Shown: piece after piece, positions 46,247 to 55,873 of the stretch
How positions within the stretch are numbered: the stretch's first letter is position 1
Layout of the letters: every line of letters begins with the position of its first letter
DNA from: Vibrio tubiashii
GTDB lineage: Bacteria > Pseudomonadota > Gammaproteobacteria > Enterobacterales > Vibrionaceae
DNA: 64,000 bases
Assembly: GCF_028551255.1 (NCBI RefSeq)
Contig: NZ_CP117029.1
Span: 1,302,001-1,366,000, forward strand
Reading direction: 5' to 3'
Notes under the pieces: model-generated
The model's input: the letters and a program-made list of their open reading frames with translations, nothing else
Databases searched by the model: none
Told to the model about the DNA's origin: nothing
Made by a program: the position numbers and the translations under genes

Positions 46247-47587
46247 TTAGCCCATTGCTACAGCAAGATAATCTGTACTGCGCTGTTTCTTGATTGCCAT
46301 GAGCAGTTGGACCAATAGCAATACACCGGTAACACCTAAACCTATCCCAATTCCACCCCAGATGCCCGCTAGCTCGAAGTGCGGCATTAACAGCCACGCC
46401 GCTGGCAGACCAAACACCCAGTAGCCAATTGCCGTCATGATGGTTGGGCCCATAACAATCTTCATTCCGCGTAGTAGGTTTATAGCTAACAGCTGCCATG
46501 CGTCAACGATGAATGACAACGCAACAACCCAAAGTACCATCGCTAGCAAGTGCGTGAGTTCACCATCAAGGTTAAACATACCTGCGATAAGCTCTGGCCA
46601 AAGCATAAAGCCTCCCGCAAGAATGATACTGAGCACTGTTGTAATACCAAAGCTACGAAGGGCGGTGCGCTTAATGCCATCGTAGTTTTCTGCGCCGAAG
46701 TCTTGTCCAACAAGAATGGCGGCAGCCTGAGAGAAACCAAAGTTAATGTTCCACGTAAAGCTCAAACATTGCAGAAGGATCTGATGTAAGGCTAAGGCTG
46801 CGATACTGATGGTGCCTGCCATGAGTGTGCCGCCGTATATCAGGCCGTGTTCAAGTAATGCAGCCAAAGCGATCGGTAAGCCCATTGCCAGTAACGGAGT
46901 CAGCAAAGATAGGGAGTACTCATCTTTGTTAAGCCAAGGAGCAAAAGAGGCATACTCTGGGCGTTTAAATACCCATGCGGCGTAGCCAATCATGACGATG
47001 AATGCAGCAAGTGCTGTCCCTGCGCCTAAGCCAGCGAGCCCTAAGTCCATAGTGAATGCAAGTACGTAGCTGATTGGGACGTTTAACGCGACGGTCAGTA
47101 ATGACATCACCATAATCGAACGCACATTGCCGAAAGCACTGGTTAGCCCTCGTAGTACGAGAAGGAGTAAAGAAGGCAGCATTGCCCATTTCAATGTATC
47201 GACATATTGCATGGCAGGTGCTACGAGTTCACTCGGCTGATTCGCGATCGCAAGTAACTGAGGAACAAACATGAAGCTGATGCTGAGCACTAGGCTTAGA
47301 ATCACTGACAGCAGTACCGCCCCTTTAACGGCTAGTCGAATCTGTTGGTTGCCAAACTCTGGACGAGCAATTCTCTGCCCGTAGGCGATGGCAATTAAGT
47401 TCGCGACGCAGCCCACGGTACTGCTCGCCACGATAAATACGAATGAGTAGATTGAAGCCCCTAAACCTCCTGCTGCAATTGCAGACACACTTAATCGCGA
47501 CATCATCCAAACATCAGTAAGCACTAATGCCATAGAGATCATTTGCGAGATAATAAGTGGTATAGCGAGAGAGAGAATTTTTTTCAT
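46247..47587 (-). CDS. MATE-family multidrug efflux protein
   Basis: The protein has 446 residues and twelve hydrophobic helices in two related halves, the standard MATE size. The first helix begins LSLAIPLIISQMISMALVLTDVWMM. The ATG at 47587 (MKKILSL) has GAGG upstream; the longer frame adds 21 residues unlike the family. It exports drugs or metabolites by Na+ or H+ antiport across the inner membrane. A divergent LysR gene 104 bp away is its likely regulator. Confidence 0.92.
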   Translation of the reverse strand: MKKILSLAIPLIISQMISMALVLTDVWMMSRLSVSAIAAGGLGASIYSFVFIVASSTVGCVANLIAIAYGQRIARPEFGNQQIRLAVKGAVLLSVILSLVLSISFMFVPQLLAIANQPSELVAPAMQYVDTLKWAMLPSLLLLVLRGLTSAFGNVRSIMVMSLLTVALNVPISYVLAFTMDLGLAGLGAGTALAAFIVMIGYAAWVFKRPEYASFAPWLNKDEYSLSLLTPLLAMGLPIALAALLEHGLIYGGTLMAGTISIAALALHQILLQCLSFTWNINFGFSQAAAILVGQDFGAENYDGIKRTALRSFGITTVLSIILAGGFMLWPELIAGMFNLDGELTHLLAMVLWVVALSFIVDAWQLLAINLLRGMKIVMGPTIMTAIGYWVFGLPAAWLLMPHFELAGIWGGIGIGLGVTGVLLLVQLLMAIKKQRSTDYLAVAMG

Positions 47588-47691
47588 TGGGAGCCTCGTG
47601 ATCATTATCACATAAAGGTAAGGGTTATCAGACTGGCGTTCAAATGACATTTATGCCACTCTGACATGAGTTCAGATCATGCGAGAGTTAT

Positions 47692-48645
47692 ATGAGCCCT
47701 TATTCCAGCCTTCCTTATTCGCACAATGGATTAAAAGTGTTTGAGGCAGTGGCGCGCCTGATGAGTTTTACCAAAGCTGCAGATGAGCTAAACGTTACGC
47801 AAAGTGCTGTTAGTAGACAGATCAAACAACTTGAAGACGAGTTGAATGCGTCGCTGTTAAATCGCAAACATCGCAGTATCGAATTGACCGCTCAAGGGAA
47901 AGACTTGTATGAAGTACTGAGGCAAAATTTCCATAACCTAGAGTCATTAATCGCGCAATGGAAGGCTCCGGCTAAAAAGCGCATTGTGATCAAAAGTGCA
48001 TTGAGTTATGCCACGCGCGTTTTGATGCCCAATGTCGCGATGCTCAATGAGAGATACCCTGAGCATGAGATAGTGATCATCCCATCTATCGAAGAAGATC
48101 CCGTACTCGAATCAGAAGATTGCGATCTCTTAATCATCAACACTCGGCAAAAAGAGAGATATCTGGGTAAACAAGGTGTGACTTTCTTGCGCGCCGAGTA
48201 CATGGCACCAGTTTATGCCGAATTACTGTCAGATAAGAATATTCAGATTGAAGATGTGCTCAAGCTTCCTCATTTGCATGCCACGCTAGATCATCAGGAC
48301 TGGAAACTATGGATTGCTAACGCGGATCTTAAAGGGAAAAAGCTCGGTCGTGACACGGTATTTTTTAGTTTAGATCTGGCACTGAGTGCCTGTCTGTCTG
48401 GGCAGGGTGTCACCGTAACCGATTTGCTATTGGTATTACCTGAACTCAAACGAAAGTTCCTTAAATGTCCTGAAGCCATTGCTTTACAGCATAGTGATTG
48501 GCAATACTATTGCTATCAGAAAAACCATACTCCTATTGCCAATGAGATTTTGGATTGGTTGGTGTCCCAAACCGAATCTGAAGTAGCTGAACTTAAACAA
48601 TTATGCACAAAGTTCAGTTGGAGTACTGTCAAAGTTGACCTCTAG
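47692..48645 (+). CDS. LysR-family regulator (GcvA-like)
   Basis: The protein has 317 residues. The N-terminal helix-turn-helix has the GcvA pattern (GLKVFEAVARLMSFTKAADE then LNVTQSAVSRQIKQLE). The effector domain begins with RIVIKSALSYATRVLMPNV. It is divergent from the MATE exporter gene and probably controls it. Confidence 0.9.
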   Translation: MSPYSSLPYSHNGLKVFEAVARLMSFTKAADELNVTQSAVSRQIKQLEDELNASLLNRKHRSIELTAQGKDLYEVLRQNFHNLESLIAQWKAPAKKRIVIKSALSYATRVLMPNVAMLNERYPEHEIVIIPSIEEDPVLESEDCDLLIINTRQKERYLGKQGVTFLRAEYMAPVYAELLSDKNIQIEDVLKLPHLHATLDHQDWKLWIANADLKGKKLGRDTVFFSLDLALSACLSGQGVTVTDLLLVLPELKRKFLKCPEAIALQHSDWQYYCYQKNHTPIANEILDWLVSQTESEVAELKQLCTKFSWSTVKVDL

Positions 48646-48734
48646 AAATGTCTAATGAAATTATGCAAAAACTGCATATTTTTCAAATAATTATTCTTAA
48701 TTAAAATTGTCATTAATGTGACGAGAAGAAGAAA

Positions 48735-48784
48735 ATTCTCATCGAATGGTCAGTACACTCAGTCGAAAACATTCTCATTGAATG
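48735..48784. repeat. Short direct repeat upstream of the dipeptidase
   Basis: ATTCTCATCGAATG (48735-48748) and ATTCTCATTGAATG (48771-48784) match at 13 of 14 bases, 36 bp apart. Each is itself an imperfect palindrome (ATTC-N5/6-GAAT). They could be paired binding sites of an unknown regulator in the dipeptidase promoter region. Confidence 0.45.
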
Positions 48785-48855
48785 ACAATAAAAACCCTGC
48801 AAATACAACTGACGTGAACTTAGGTTCTATCTCGTTTCATATGCGGAGAATTAAG

Positions 48856-50328
48856 ATGAAAACATGGTCTGTATCCTTTTTAGCAACTGCTGTAGCTGTC
48901 GCGTTAAGTGGTAATGCGATAGCTTGTACTGGTCTTATCGTCGGCAAAGGAGCGTCTAGCGATGGCAGTATAATGATAGCGCGTAACGAAGATTTTGGTA
49001 TCAATAACTGGAACAAATACCTAGAGTATCGACCAGCACAAGACAACCAAGAAGGCGACTGGACACTTGGCAATGGTTTGGTTGTGCCTATGCCGAAGCA
49101 CTTTTATGCCTACTCAGCGATACCAGACTGGGATGCGAAAACCGTCGACAGTGATGGTAAGTTCTATGAAGAGCGCGGCATCAATGAGCATAACGTCGCC
49201 ATCTCCGCGACAACCAGTGCAGAAATAAACGACAAAGTCGCTAAGGTTGATCCTCTAGTCGACAATGGTGTAATTGAAGCGATTATTCCTACCTTAATTC
49301 TTCCGCAAGCTGAAAACGCCAAACAAGCCGTAGAGCTACTGGGTCAATACATCGAAAACTATGGTGCGGGAGAGGGCAATAGCCTCTACATTGCGGACAT
49401 CAACGAAGCTTGGTTATTTGAAATTGGTTCTGGTCACCATTGGATAGCGGTAAAAGTGCCGGATGATAGCTATGCGATGATTGCCAATGGTTTGCGCGTA
49501 CATGGCGTAAATCTCGCGAGCAAAGATGTTTTGCATTCAAAAGGCATGTTTGAGTTTGTGGAGCAACATAAGCTTCTCGACAAAGCAGACAAAAAGTCAT
49601 TTAACTTTGCCAAAGCCTTCGGTGTGATAGGGGATGAGTACAATATTGACCGCGAATGGTTGGGGCAGAAAATGTTGACTCCATCTAAGTACCAACAAAG
49701 TCGACTTGCACAGTATCCGCTGTTTATGAAGCCAGACGAGAAGATATCGGTGAAAGATGTCGCGGAAGTCTTGAGTGCGACTTATGACGGAACTGCTCTA
49801 GAAGGCAAAGCGAAGCGACCAATTCGTGTAGAGCGTCAGCTAGAATCGCACGTTATTCAATTACGTCCTAACATGCCAGATGAACTTCAAGGCGTGATTT
49901 GGCAAAGCTTTGGCGTGTTGCCAGAGTCAGTGTTAGTGCCGCTGTACTCCACATTGCAACAATATCCTAAGGCTTTCCAAGTTGGTGATGACACCTATAG
50001 TGATGATTCTGCTTATTGGCAGTTCCGCAGCTTAACGGCATTGGCTTCTGCTAATCCAGATAAATACTTGCCGATCTTAAAAGCGACGTGGGATGAAGAA
50101 GAAACCCAACTCTACAAGCAAGTGAAGCATTTAGATAAAACGCTAACAGGCATGTACAAAGCTGACAAGCAGGCCGCCTTAAATATGGCCGCAGATTACT
50201 CTTATGGACAGCTTAAACGCACGTTAAGTATGGCAACGGAGCTTAGATATAAGATGATGACAGACTTAACCAAGAGTACAGAGAAGAAGTACTCCGAAGA
50301 AGAGTTTAAGAAAATCATGAGCCTTTAA
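48856..50328 (+). CDS. Secreted C69-family dipeptidase
   Basis: The protein has 490 residues. A signal peptide (MKTWSVSFLATAVAVALSG...AIA) leads directly to a Cys at 24 (CTGLIVGKGASSDGS), which becomes the N-terminal nucleophile of the Ntn-hydrolase fold of PepD-type C69 peptidases. ARNEDFG and an internal AWLFEIGSGHHW segment match the family. It hydrolyses dipeptides, probably in the periplasm. The ATG at 48856 has GGAGAA at the right distance; the frame is open further upstream but that region lacks signal-peptide character. Confidence 0.9.
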   Translation: MKTWSVSFLATAVAVALSGNAIACTGLIVGKGASSDGSIMIARNEDFGINNWNKYLEYRPAQDNQEGDWTLGNGLVVPMPKHFYAYSAIPDWDAKTVDSDGKFYEERGINEHNVAISATTSAEINDKVAKVDPLVDNGVIEAIIPTLILPQAENAKQAVELLGQYIENYGAGEGNSLYIADINEAWLFEIGSGHHWIAVKVPDDSYAMIANGLRVHGVNLASKDVLHSKGMFEFVEQHKLLDKADKKSFNFAKAFGVIGDEYNIDREWLGQKMLTPSKYQQSRLAQYPLFMKPDEKISVKDVAEVLSATYDGTALEGKAKRPIRVERQLESHVIQLRPNMPDELQGVIWQSFGVLPESVLVPLYSTLQQYPKAFQVGDDTYSDDSAYWQFRSLTALASANPDKYLPILKATWDEEETQLYKQVKHLDKTLTGMYKADKQAALNMAADYSYGQLKRTLSMATELRYKMMTDLTKSTEKKYSEEEFKKIMSL

Positions 50329-50344
50329 GCTCTTATAATGCATA

Positions 50345-50369
50345 AAAACGGAGCGCGATGCTCCGTTTT
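50345..50369. terminator. Bidirectional terminator between dipeptidase and pncB
   Basis: AAAACGGAGC and GCTCCGTTTT enclose GCGAT. The A and T flanks let it act for both convergent genes. Confidence 0.85.
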
Positions 50370-50383
50370 CTTGAGTTGGACGT

Positions 50384-51625
50384 TTAGCTTGCTTTGTCGT
50401 ACTCAGACTCAAGGCCAAAGCTCTGTCTTAAATCGGCAAGGAAAATCGGGTCTTCACACATGGCTTTTTCCGGCTCATCGCTGATTTTCGCGACGGCGGC
50501 ACCATTACACTCGGTCATTTTAACGACCATCGACAGCGGTTGGTAACGGCTGTTTTCATCCGACCAATCGCCCATGTCATTCGCCAGAAATGTACCAATA
50601 CCGAAACTGAAATTAGCGCGTTCTGCAAAGTACTCGCTAATTTCCAGTGCGCGTTCAAAGTTCAGTCCGTCGGTAAAGATCAGCACTTTTGATTTAGGAT
50701 CGATACCCAGTGACTTGTAATGAGCAATCATTTTGTCACCCCAATCAAATGGGCTTCCAGAATCGTGTCGTACGCCAGCATAGACGCTTGCACGTTCATA
50801 GGTAAAGTCTTGCAAAAATGCATCAATACCTATGGTGTCTGTTAGTGCAATGCCTAGCTTGCCGCTAAATGCTTGATGCCACTTGTCTAAGGCGACCTGT
50901 TGCGACTGAGCAGGCTCCACCAGTTGCTGGTGGGCCATAAACCATTCGTGTGCCACCGTTCCGATTGGCGTTAAATCAAATTGTTTGGCTAAGTGGTAGT
51001 TACTTGTACCGCTCATCAGGTCAGCTGCATGTTGGTGAAGGTAGCTGACTAAGTCATGCTGTACTTGGGCGCTAAATCGGCGTCGGCTTCCCATCTCCGA
51101 GAATTGGAAATTGGTGATGTTTCTGCGTTTCAATTCAGACTTAAGATAAGTGATTTTTTCTTCCAGCACACTGGAAAATTGCGAATAAGGAACGGCACTC
51201 CATCGAGTTCTATTACGCACTTCAGAGATAATACTCATAACGAGTGTTTCGTAGAGAATGGTTTCGTGCCAAAGCCCTGAAATCGAAACACGAAGTTGAC
51301 CATCACGTGTAGTTACGCTGACTTGTTGCTCAGGTTTGAACTTGAACTCACCCAAGTAAGCGAGAAAGTCTGGATCAAGGTAAGGGGCTTTCGCCTCAAG
51401 ATAAGCGATTTCTTCTTGGCTGAATGTAACTTTTGCTAGTTTGCTAATCTCGTTTTTAACGTCGCTTTTTAAATCAGATAAATCTTCGTTTGAGCGAACA
51501 ATAAGTTCATAGCGAACCTGGGTATCTGGATAAAACTTTCGAGCAGCATGCATCATATTGATCTTATAGACATCGAGATCAAGTGCGCTTTGGATGATGT
51601 TGTCGTTAAAAAGCTTGGCGGTCAT
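50384..51625 (-). CDS. pncB: Nicotinate phosphoribosyltransferase
   Basis: The protein has 413 residues, close to E. coli PncB (400). It shows the family N-terminus (ALDLDVYKINMMHA), the catalytic-His region GTSNYHLAKQFDLTPIGTVAHEW and the phosphoribosyl-binding FDWGDKMIAHYKSLG. It converts nicotinate and PRPP to nicotinate mononucleotide for NAD salvage. It is divergent from nrtR-pncA, so nicotinamide deamidation and nicotinate use are grouped. Confidence 0.95.
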   Translation of the reverse strand: MTAKLFNDNIIQSALDLDVYKINMMHAARKFYPDTQVRYELIVRSNEDLSDLKSDVKNEISKLAKVTFSQEEIAYLEAKAPYLDPDFLAYLGEFKFKPEQQVSVTTRDGQLRVSISGLWHETILYETLVMSIISEVRNRTRWSAVPYSQFSSVLEEKITYLKSELKRRNITNFQFSEMGSRRRFSAQVQHDLVSYLHQHAADLMSGTSNYHLAKQFDLTPIGTVAHEWFMAHQQLVEPAQSQQVALDKWHQAFSGKLGIALTDTIGIDAFLQDFTYERASVYAGVRHDSGSPFDWGDKMIAHYKSLGIDPKSKVLIFTDGLNFERALEISEYFAERANFSFGIGTFLANDMGDWSDENSRYQPLSMVVKMTECNGAAVAKISDEPEKAMCEDPIFLADLRQSFGLESEYDKAS

Positions 51626-51883
51626 TCAGCCATCCTATGTTTCTTAGGGCTTTATTGTTGCACTGAACTTTAAATAAGCGCCCAAGGTTTGTCAAATTAT
51701 GTTATTAACTATAGTCGACTTGATTAAAATCTGTCTATTCTACTTTTGTTGAATATCTATATGTTTAGAGAAGTAAGAGGTGAAATGAGTATGGTAAGGT
51801 AAGTCACGTATTGTTACTTTCCTGTTGACCTTATACGTTGTGGTGGTAATGTATCTAACAATTAAGGAGTTAGGGGTCGTACG
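51626..51883. promoter_or_regulatory. Divergent pncB / nrtR promoter region
   Basis: An AT-rich 258-base region holds both promoters. An inexact palindromic stretch around ACTATAGTCGACTTG (near 51709-51723) is a possible NrtR operator, but I cannot confirm it by consensus. AAGGAG lies before nrtR. Confidence 0.35.
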
Positions 51884-52597
51884 ATGATTGTCACCATTGA
51901 CATGATATGCCTTAGGTTAGGTGATGAAGGGTTAGAGACCTTACTGATCAAAAGAAACAACCCAGACAGACCGGAACATGGCTTATGGTCAATACCTGGT
52001 GGGTTTGTCTTTGAGCAGGATTTATCTAATCAGGGAGGGCAGCAAGCTGACCAAGATTTTGATGCTGCTCGAAAGCGTATTTGTCGCCAAAAAATACATA
52101 CTTACCCCAATTACATCAGCCAACCGATGGTTGATGGTAATCCTAAGCGTGACCCCGAAGGTTGGAGTGTCACCATTGCTCATTATGCGTTGCTCAACCA
52201 AGCGAATGTAGAGCAAATTGAAAACTGTGGCTTGTGCCAAGAACAACTGAGATGGTTTCCACTGAATAGTATTCTGGATGATGAGATTGAACTAGCTTTT
52301 GACCATGCCGATTTGATTAAGCTCGCGTGGAAAAAGCTACGAGCGGCGGTTGAGTACACCTCAGTCGCGCTGTTTGCTTTAGACAAAGAATTTCTTGTTT
52401 CAGACATCATTGCCGCATACGCAAAATTTGGTGTAGAGGTGAATCGCATGACGGTGAAACGCCGATTGATTGATACCGGAGTCATTGTCAGTGCGAATAA
52501 AATGGCTTCAACAAACCGTGGTAAAGGTGGTAAGCCAGCCCAAGTGTATAGCCTTGGTGAAAAGTGTGTAACCTATTTCCAAACCTGCCTGCGATGA
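51884..52597 (+). CDS. nrtR: NrtR-type Nudix-domain transcriptional regulator
   Basis: The protein has 237 residues. An N-terminal Nudix-like domain has LLIKRNNPDRPEHGLWSIPGGFV but a degenerate Nudix box (DFDAARKRICRQKIHTYP lacks the REUXEE glutamates). It is probably a sensor rather than a hydrolase. A C-terminal winged-helix domain (about 150-235) is typical of NrtR. NrtR repressors bind ADP-ribose-type ligands and control NAD salvage genes; pncA follows 18 bp downstream and pncB is divergent. Confidence 0.88.
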   Translation: MIVTIDMICLRLGDEGLETLLIKRNNPDRPEHGLWSIPGGFVFEQDLSNQGGQQADQDFDAARKRICRQKIHTYPNYISQPMVDGNPKRDPEGWSVTIAHYALLNQANVEQIENCGLCQEQLRWFPLNSILDDEIELAFDHADLIKLAWKKLRAAVEYTSVALFALDKEFLVSDIIAAYAKFGVEVNRMTVKRRLIDTGVIVSANKMASTNRGKGGKPAQVYSLGEKCVTYFQTCLR

Positions 52598-52615
52598 TGA
52601 CGCAAGGAGAGAGTA

Positions 52616-53263
52616 ATGCAATTTCAGACGATTAAGATTGATAAAACCAAAACGGCCTCGATCGATGTTGACCCGCAGAAAGGCTTTAGCGAGTTATGCC
52701 CTGAAGAGCTGCCTGTACAGGGCGCGTTAGAGATCGTTGAAGAACTCAAGCACAATCACAGTAAAGCTTCAGTGCGTTTGGTTTCTCGCGACATGCATCC
52801 ACCTGGCGCAGCTTGGGAGGCTGAAACGCCTGAAAATATGCTTGAACCTGTTGGCCTTCCTGAGGTGGACATTAAGTGGAATCCTCACTGTGTAGTGGGC
52901 ACATCGGGTGTGGAATTGCTACCGGGTTTACCTGAAATTCGAGACTATGATTTCCAAATCAACAAGGGTATTGACCCTGACGCCCACCCGTATGGGGCGT
53001 TTTATCACGATCAAGCTGATACCCTTTCTACAGGTGGGATCGAATTCTTACGAGCTAATCAGATCGAAACCGTTATTGTTGGAGGGCTCGCTTTAGATTT
53101 TTGTGTGAAAAAGTCGGTTGAGCAGCTTGTAGAGGCGGGTTTTAAGGTAATACTCAATCTTGCCTCAACCAGAGCCGTGTTTCCCGACAATGCGGACAAT
53201 GTTGCCAATGAGTTGGCCGAGAAAGGCGTAATCTTAATAGAAGACGCTAAAGGATTGGAATAA
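52616..53263 (+). CDS. pncA: Nicotinamidase (isochorismatase superfamily)
   Basis: The protein has 215 residues. The catalytic triad is visible: Asp in ASIDVDPQKGF, Lys in the RDMHPPGAAW to VDIKWNPHCV stretch, and Cys in GLALDFCVKKSVEQL. HCVVGTSGVELLPGL is typical of nicotinamidases. It converts nicotinamide to nicotinate, the substrate of PncB across the divergent promoter. Confidence 0.87.
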   Translation: MQFQTIKIDKTKTASIDVDPQKGFSELCPEELPVQGALEIVEELKHNHSKASVRLVSRDMHPPGAAWEAETPENMLEPVGLPEVDIKWNPHCVVGTSGVELLPGLPEIRDYDFQINKGIDPDAHPYGAFYHDQADTLSTGGIEFLRANQIETVIVGGLALDFCVKKSVEQLVEAGFKVILNLASTRAVFPDNADNVANELAEKGVILIEDAKGLE

Positions 53264-53265
53264 AC

Positions 53266-53291
53266 AACGGAGCGAGTATCGCTCCGTTTTT
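53266..53291 (+). terminator. Terminator after pncA
   Basis: ACGGAGCGA and TCGCTCCGT enclose GTA, followed by five T residues. Confidence 0.88.
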
Positions 53292-53430
53292 GATCGCAAA
53301 CATGCGATAAGTATCAACTGAGTATTTGTATGGCAGGTTTTGTGAGTTTTCGCCATTTGTTACGAGAAAAACTGAGTTAACCTCATTCATGAAATTTACT
53401 TCACTATACACATAAAGGTCGGTTGGGCTT

Positions 53431-54051
53431 ATGCAGAACACAGTAATTAAGAATGTTGTTTTCGATGTCGGTAATGTGATTGTACGTTGGGCGCCACTGG
53501 AGATTGTGAGGCTGACATTTGGCAATGTAGAGCAACCTGAAGAGCTGGCCAAGAAAGTCTTTATGAGTGATATTTGGCTTGATCTCAATCGAGGTTTTCT
53601 CACCGAAATTGAAGCCAAACATCGATACCAGCTTGAGTTAGATTTTACACCTCAAGATTGTGATCGTTTGTTCTACTACGTTAAGCAGTCTCTGATCGAG
53701 CTTTACGGGTCTGTCGAATTAATTAAGAAGGTTAAAGCCGCTGGCTATGGTGTTTATGCCTTGACGGACAATGTCGTAGAAATTGTCGATTTCCTAAAAG
53801 AAGAATACGATTTTTGGCCGCTATTTGATGCTGCAACCGTATCTGCTGACTTAGGTTTGCTAAAGCCCCAACCTGAGATCTACCACTCTTTGCTCAATAG
53901 CAATCAACTCATCGCCGAGCAATGTGTGTTTCTAGACGATATGCCGCATAACGTCGAAGGCGCTAAAAGCGTTGGGATGCACGCGATTCAGTTCTTGTCG
54001 GCTGAGCAGGCAGAAGGCGAATTGAAAGCACTAGGTTTAAGGCTCTGGTAG
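53431..54051 (+). CDS. HAD-superfamily phosphatase (YihX-like)
   Basis: The protein has 206 residues. The nucleophile motif is FDVGNVIVRW. The second acidic position of the usual DxD is Gly-Asn, as in E. coli YihX (DLGNV). Motif III/IV residues are in LKPQPEIYHSLL and FLDDMPHNVEGAKSVGM. It probably dephosphorylates sugar phosphates in the cytoplasm. Confidence 0.88.
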   Translation: MQNTVIKNVVFDVGNVIVRWAPLEIVRLTFGNVEQPEELAKKVFMSDIWLDLNRGFLTEIEAKHRYQLELDFTPQDCDRLFYYVKQSLIELYGSVELIKKVKAAGYGVYALTDNVVEIVDFLKEEYDFWPLFDAATVSADLGLLKPQPEIYHSLLNSNQLIAEQCVFLDDMPHNVEGAKSVGMHAIQFLSAEQAEGELKALGLRLW

Positions 54052-54071
54052 ATAAGTACGAGGGGCGAGGC

Positions 54072-54758
54072 ATGGAAAAGCTAGCTAACGACATATGGAT
54101 TTTTGATGGCAGTACGGTTTCGTTCTTCGGACTTCCTTTTTCAACTCGAATGACAGTCGTTAAGCTCGCTGGTGGCGAGCTTTGGGTTCACAGTCCTATC
54201 GAGCTGACCGAGCAAGTCCAGAGCCAATTGGAAAGTTTAGGCACGGTAAAATTTCTAATCGCCCCAAATCATCTGCATCATCTTTTTCTCCCTGATTGGA
54301 TTAGTGCGTTTCCTGAAGCTCAGGTATTTGGCACTGATGAAGTGATTAAAAAACGCCGAGATATCTACTTTAACGCCTCATTAAACAGAGATTGTATTTG
54401 GGAGTGGCAATCAGATATCGAACAGGTACTTTTCACTGGTTCTCCGTTGATGGAAGAATGTGTTTTCTTTCATAAACAATCACACACATTGATCGTTACA
54501 GATTTGGTCGAGAACTTTTCCGGTCGAGAGTTTAACTATTGGCAAAGAGTGGTCGCGAAGCGAGTAGGTATACTGGCTCCCAATGGCAAAATGCCAGCCG
54601 ATTGGCGACTCAGCTTTATGTTTGGCAAAACAGAAGCTCGTAAACACCTTGAATGTTTGTTGAGTTGGAATCCAAGTGTTCTCGTGATGTCTCACGGCGA
54701 AATAGTCAGAGAAAATGCACGAGAATTCTTAACTAAATCATTCAAATGGTTAATATAA
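54072..54758 (+). CDS. DUF4336 protein, metallo-beta-lactamase-like fold
   Basis: The protein has 228 residues. It matches the DUF4336 pattern of degraded metallo-hydrolase-like proteins: LIAPNHLHHLFLPDW keeps some of the His motif (HLHH), and LVMSHGEIV near the end corresponds to the last His strand. Function is not known. It lies 20 bp after the HAD gene, so it is probably co-transcribed. Confidence 0.72.
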   Translation: MEKLANDIWIFDGSTVSFFGLPFSTRMTVVKLAGGELWVHSPIELTEQVQSQLESLGTVKFLIAPNHLHHLFLPDWISAFPEAQVFGTDEVIKKRRDIYFNASLNRDCIWEWQSDIEQVLFTGSPLMEECVFFHKQSHTLIVTDLVENFSGREFNYWQRVVAKRVGILAPNGKMPADWRLSFMFGKTEARKHLECLLSWNPSVLVMSHGEIVRENAREFLTKSFKWLI

Positions 54759-54791
54759 CGGCCCAGAATAAGACAATTCATTAGGTTGAAA

Positions 54792-55208
54792 ATGAAGCAA
54801 AACATCGTTCACATCGCCTTAGTCGTCAAAGACTACGACGAGGCCATAGACTTCTATGTTAACAAACTGCAGTTTGAACTGATTGAAGACACTTACCAGC
54901 CAGAGCAAGACAAACGTTGGGTTGTTGTCGCTCCACCGAATTCACATGGTGCGACTATACTGCTCGCTAAAGCATCGAAACCTGAGCAGCATGATTTTAT
55001 TGGTAATCAATCTGGTGGGCGCGTGTTCCTGTTTTTAAGTACCGATGACTTCTGGCGTGATTATGAGCGAATGAAATCGATGGGAATTCACTTTGTTCGA
55101 GAACCCAAAGAGCAAGACTATGGCACCGTTGCTGTGTTTGAAGATTTGTACGGCAATCTTTGGGATTTGCTGCAATTGAGTCCAGATCACCCTATGGCAA
55201 ATAGATAA
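54792..55208 (+). CDS. VOC-family (glyoxalase-like) protein
   Basis: The protein has 138 residues with the paired beta-alpha-beta-beta-beta motifs of the vicinal-oxygen-chelate fold: NIVHIALVVKDYDEAIDFYV and YGTVAVFEDLYGNLWDLLQL. Metal-ligand positions (His near the start, Glu in VFED) are plausible. The ATG at 54792 is chosen over a TTG two codons upstream. The substrate is unknown. Confidence 0.87.
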   Translation: MKQNIVHIALVVKDYDEAIDFYVNKLQFELIEDTYQPEQDKRWVVVAPPNSHGATILLAKASKPEQHDFIGNQSGGRVFLFLSTDDFWRDYERMKSMGIHFVREPKEQDYGTVAVFEDLYGNLWDLLQLSPDHPMANR

Positions 55209-55253
55209 AGTAATTAGTGTTGACGCGTTGATAAGTAGTCTAAGGAAACGTTT

Positions 55254-55607
55254 ATGAATCATGCACCTATTAAAGAAACGATCGCATTCGAAGACTTTGC
55301 TAAAGTTGATATCCGAGTAGGGACGATTGTTGAAGTCAGTGAAGTTGCAAAGTCTGACAAACTGATGAAACTCACCGTCGATTTTGGTGATCATACAAGA
55401 TCTATTCTGGCTGGCATTAAGCAAGAACGTGAAAACCCGAAAGAAATTGAAGGGAAGCAGGCTTTGTTTGTGGTCAACTTACCTGAGAGGAAAATGGCGG
55501 GTGAAGTCTCTCAAGGTATGCTGTTTGACATTGGTTATGAAGATAAACTTCAACCATGTTTGGCTTGCCCTGAAGCCCAAATGCCAAACGGAGCAAGAGC
55601 CGGGTAA
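55254..55607 (+). CDS. tRNA-binding-domain protein (CsaA/YgjH-like)
   Basis: The protein has 117 residues made of a single EMAP-type OB fold: FAKVDIRVGTIVEVSEVAKS, DKLMKLTVDFG, ILAGIKQ and LPERKMAGEVSQGML. This is the stand-alone form related to the N-terminal domain of PheT and to CsaA/YgjH. It probably binds tRNA; CsaA has chaperone-like activity in Bacillus. Confidence 0.85.
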   Translation: MNHAPIKETIAFEDFAKVDIRVGTIVEVSEVAKSDKLMKLTVDFGDHTRSILAGIKQERENPKEIEGKQALFVVNLPERKMAGEVSQGMLFDIGYEDKLQPCLACPEAQMPNGARAG

Positions 55608-55627
55608 TCGGCATAACATTCTCAACT

Positions 55628-55650
55628 AAGAGGTAGTACGACTGCCTCTT
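55628..55650 (+). terminator. Possible terminator after the tRNA-binding protein
   Basis: AAGAGGTAG pairs with CTGCCTCTT (one G-U pair) around TACGA. The T run after it is weak. Confidence 0.5.
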
Positions 55651-55873
55651 GACTCTATTTGATTTACCCTACGCAAGTTGCCCACCTATGAATTACCAAC
55701 CTATTGTGATTGGTTGTTCTTGTTTTATAAATTCTGATAATGTATTTTGTTTCATATGGTTAGGGAAAGGCTAACTCAAATTTTTGTTTGAGTATTATAC
55801 GACTCCTTGTCTCCCACTACTTATTTTTACGGCTCCTTTTCTAGAGATATTAATTACGGAGAGAATGAGTTAG

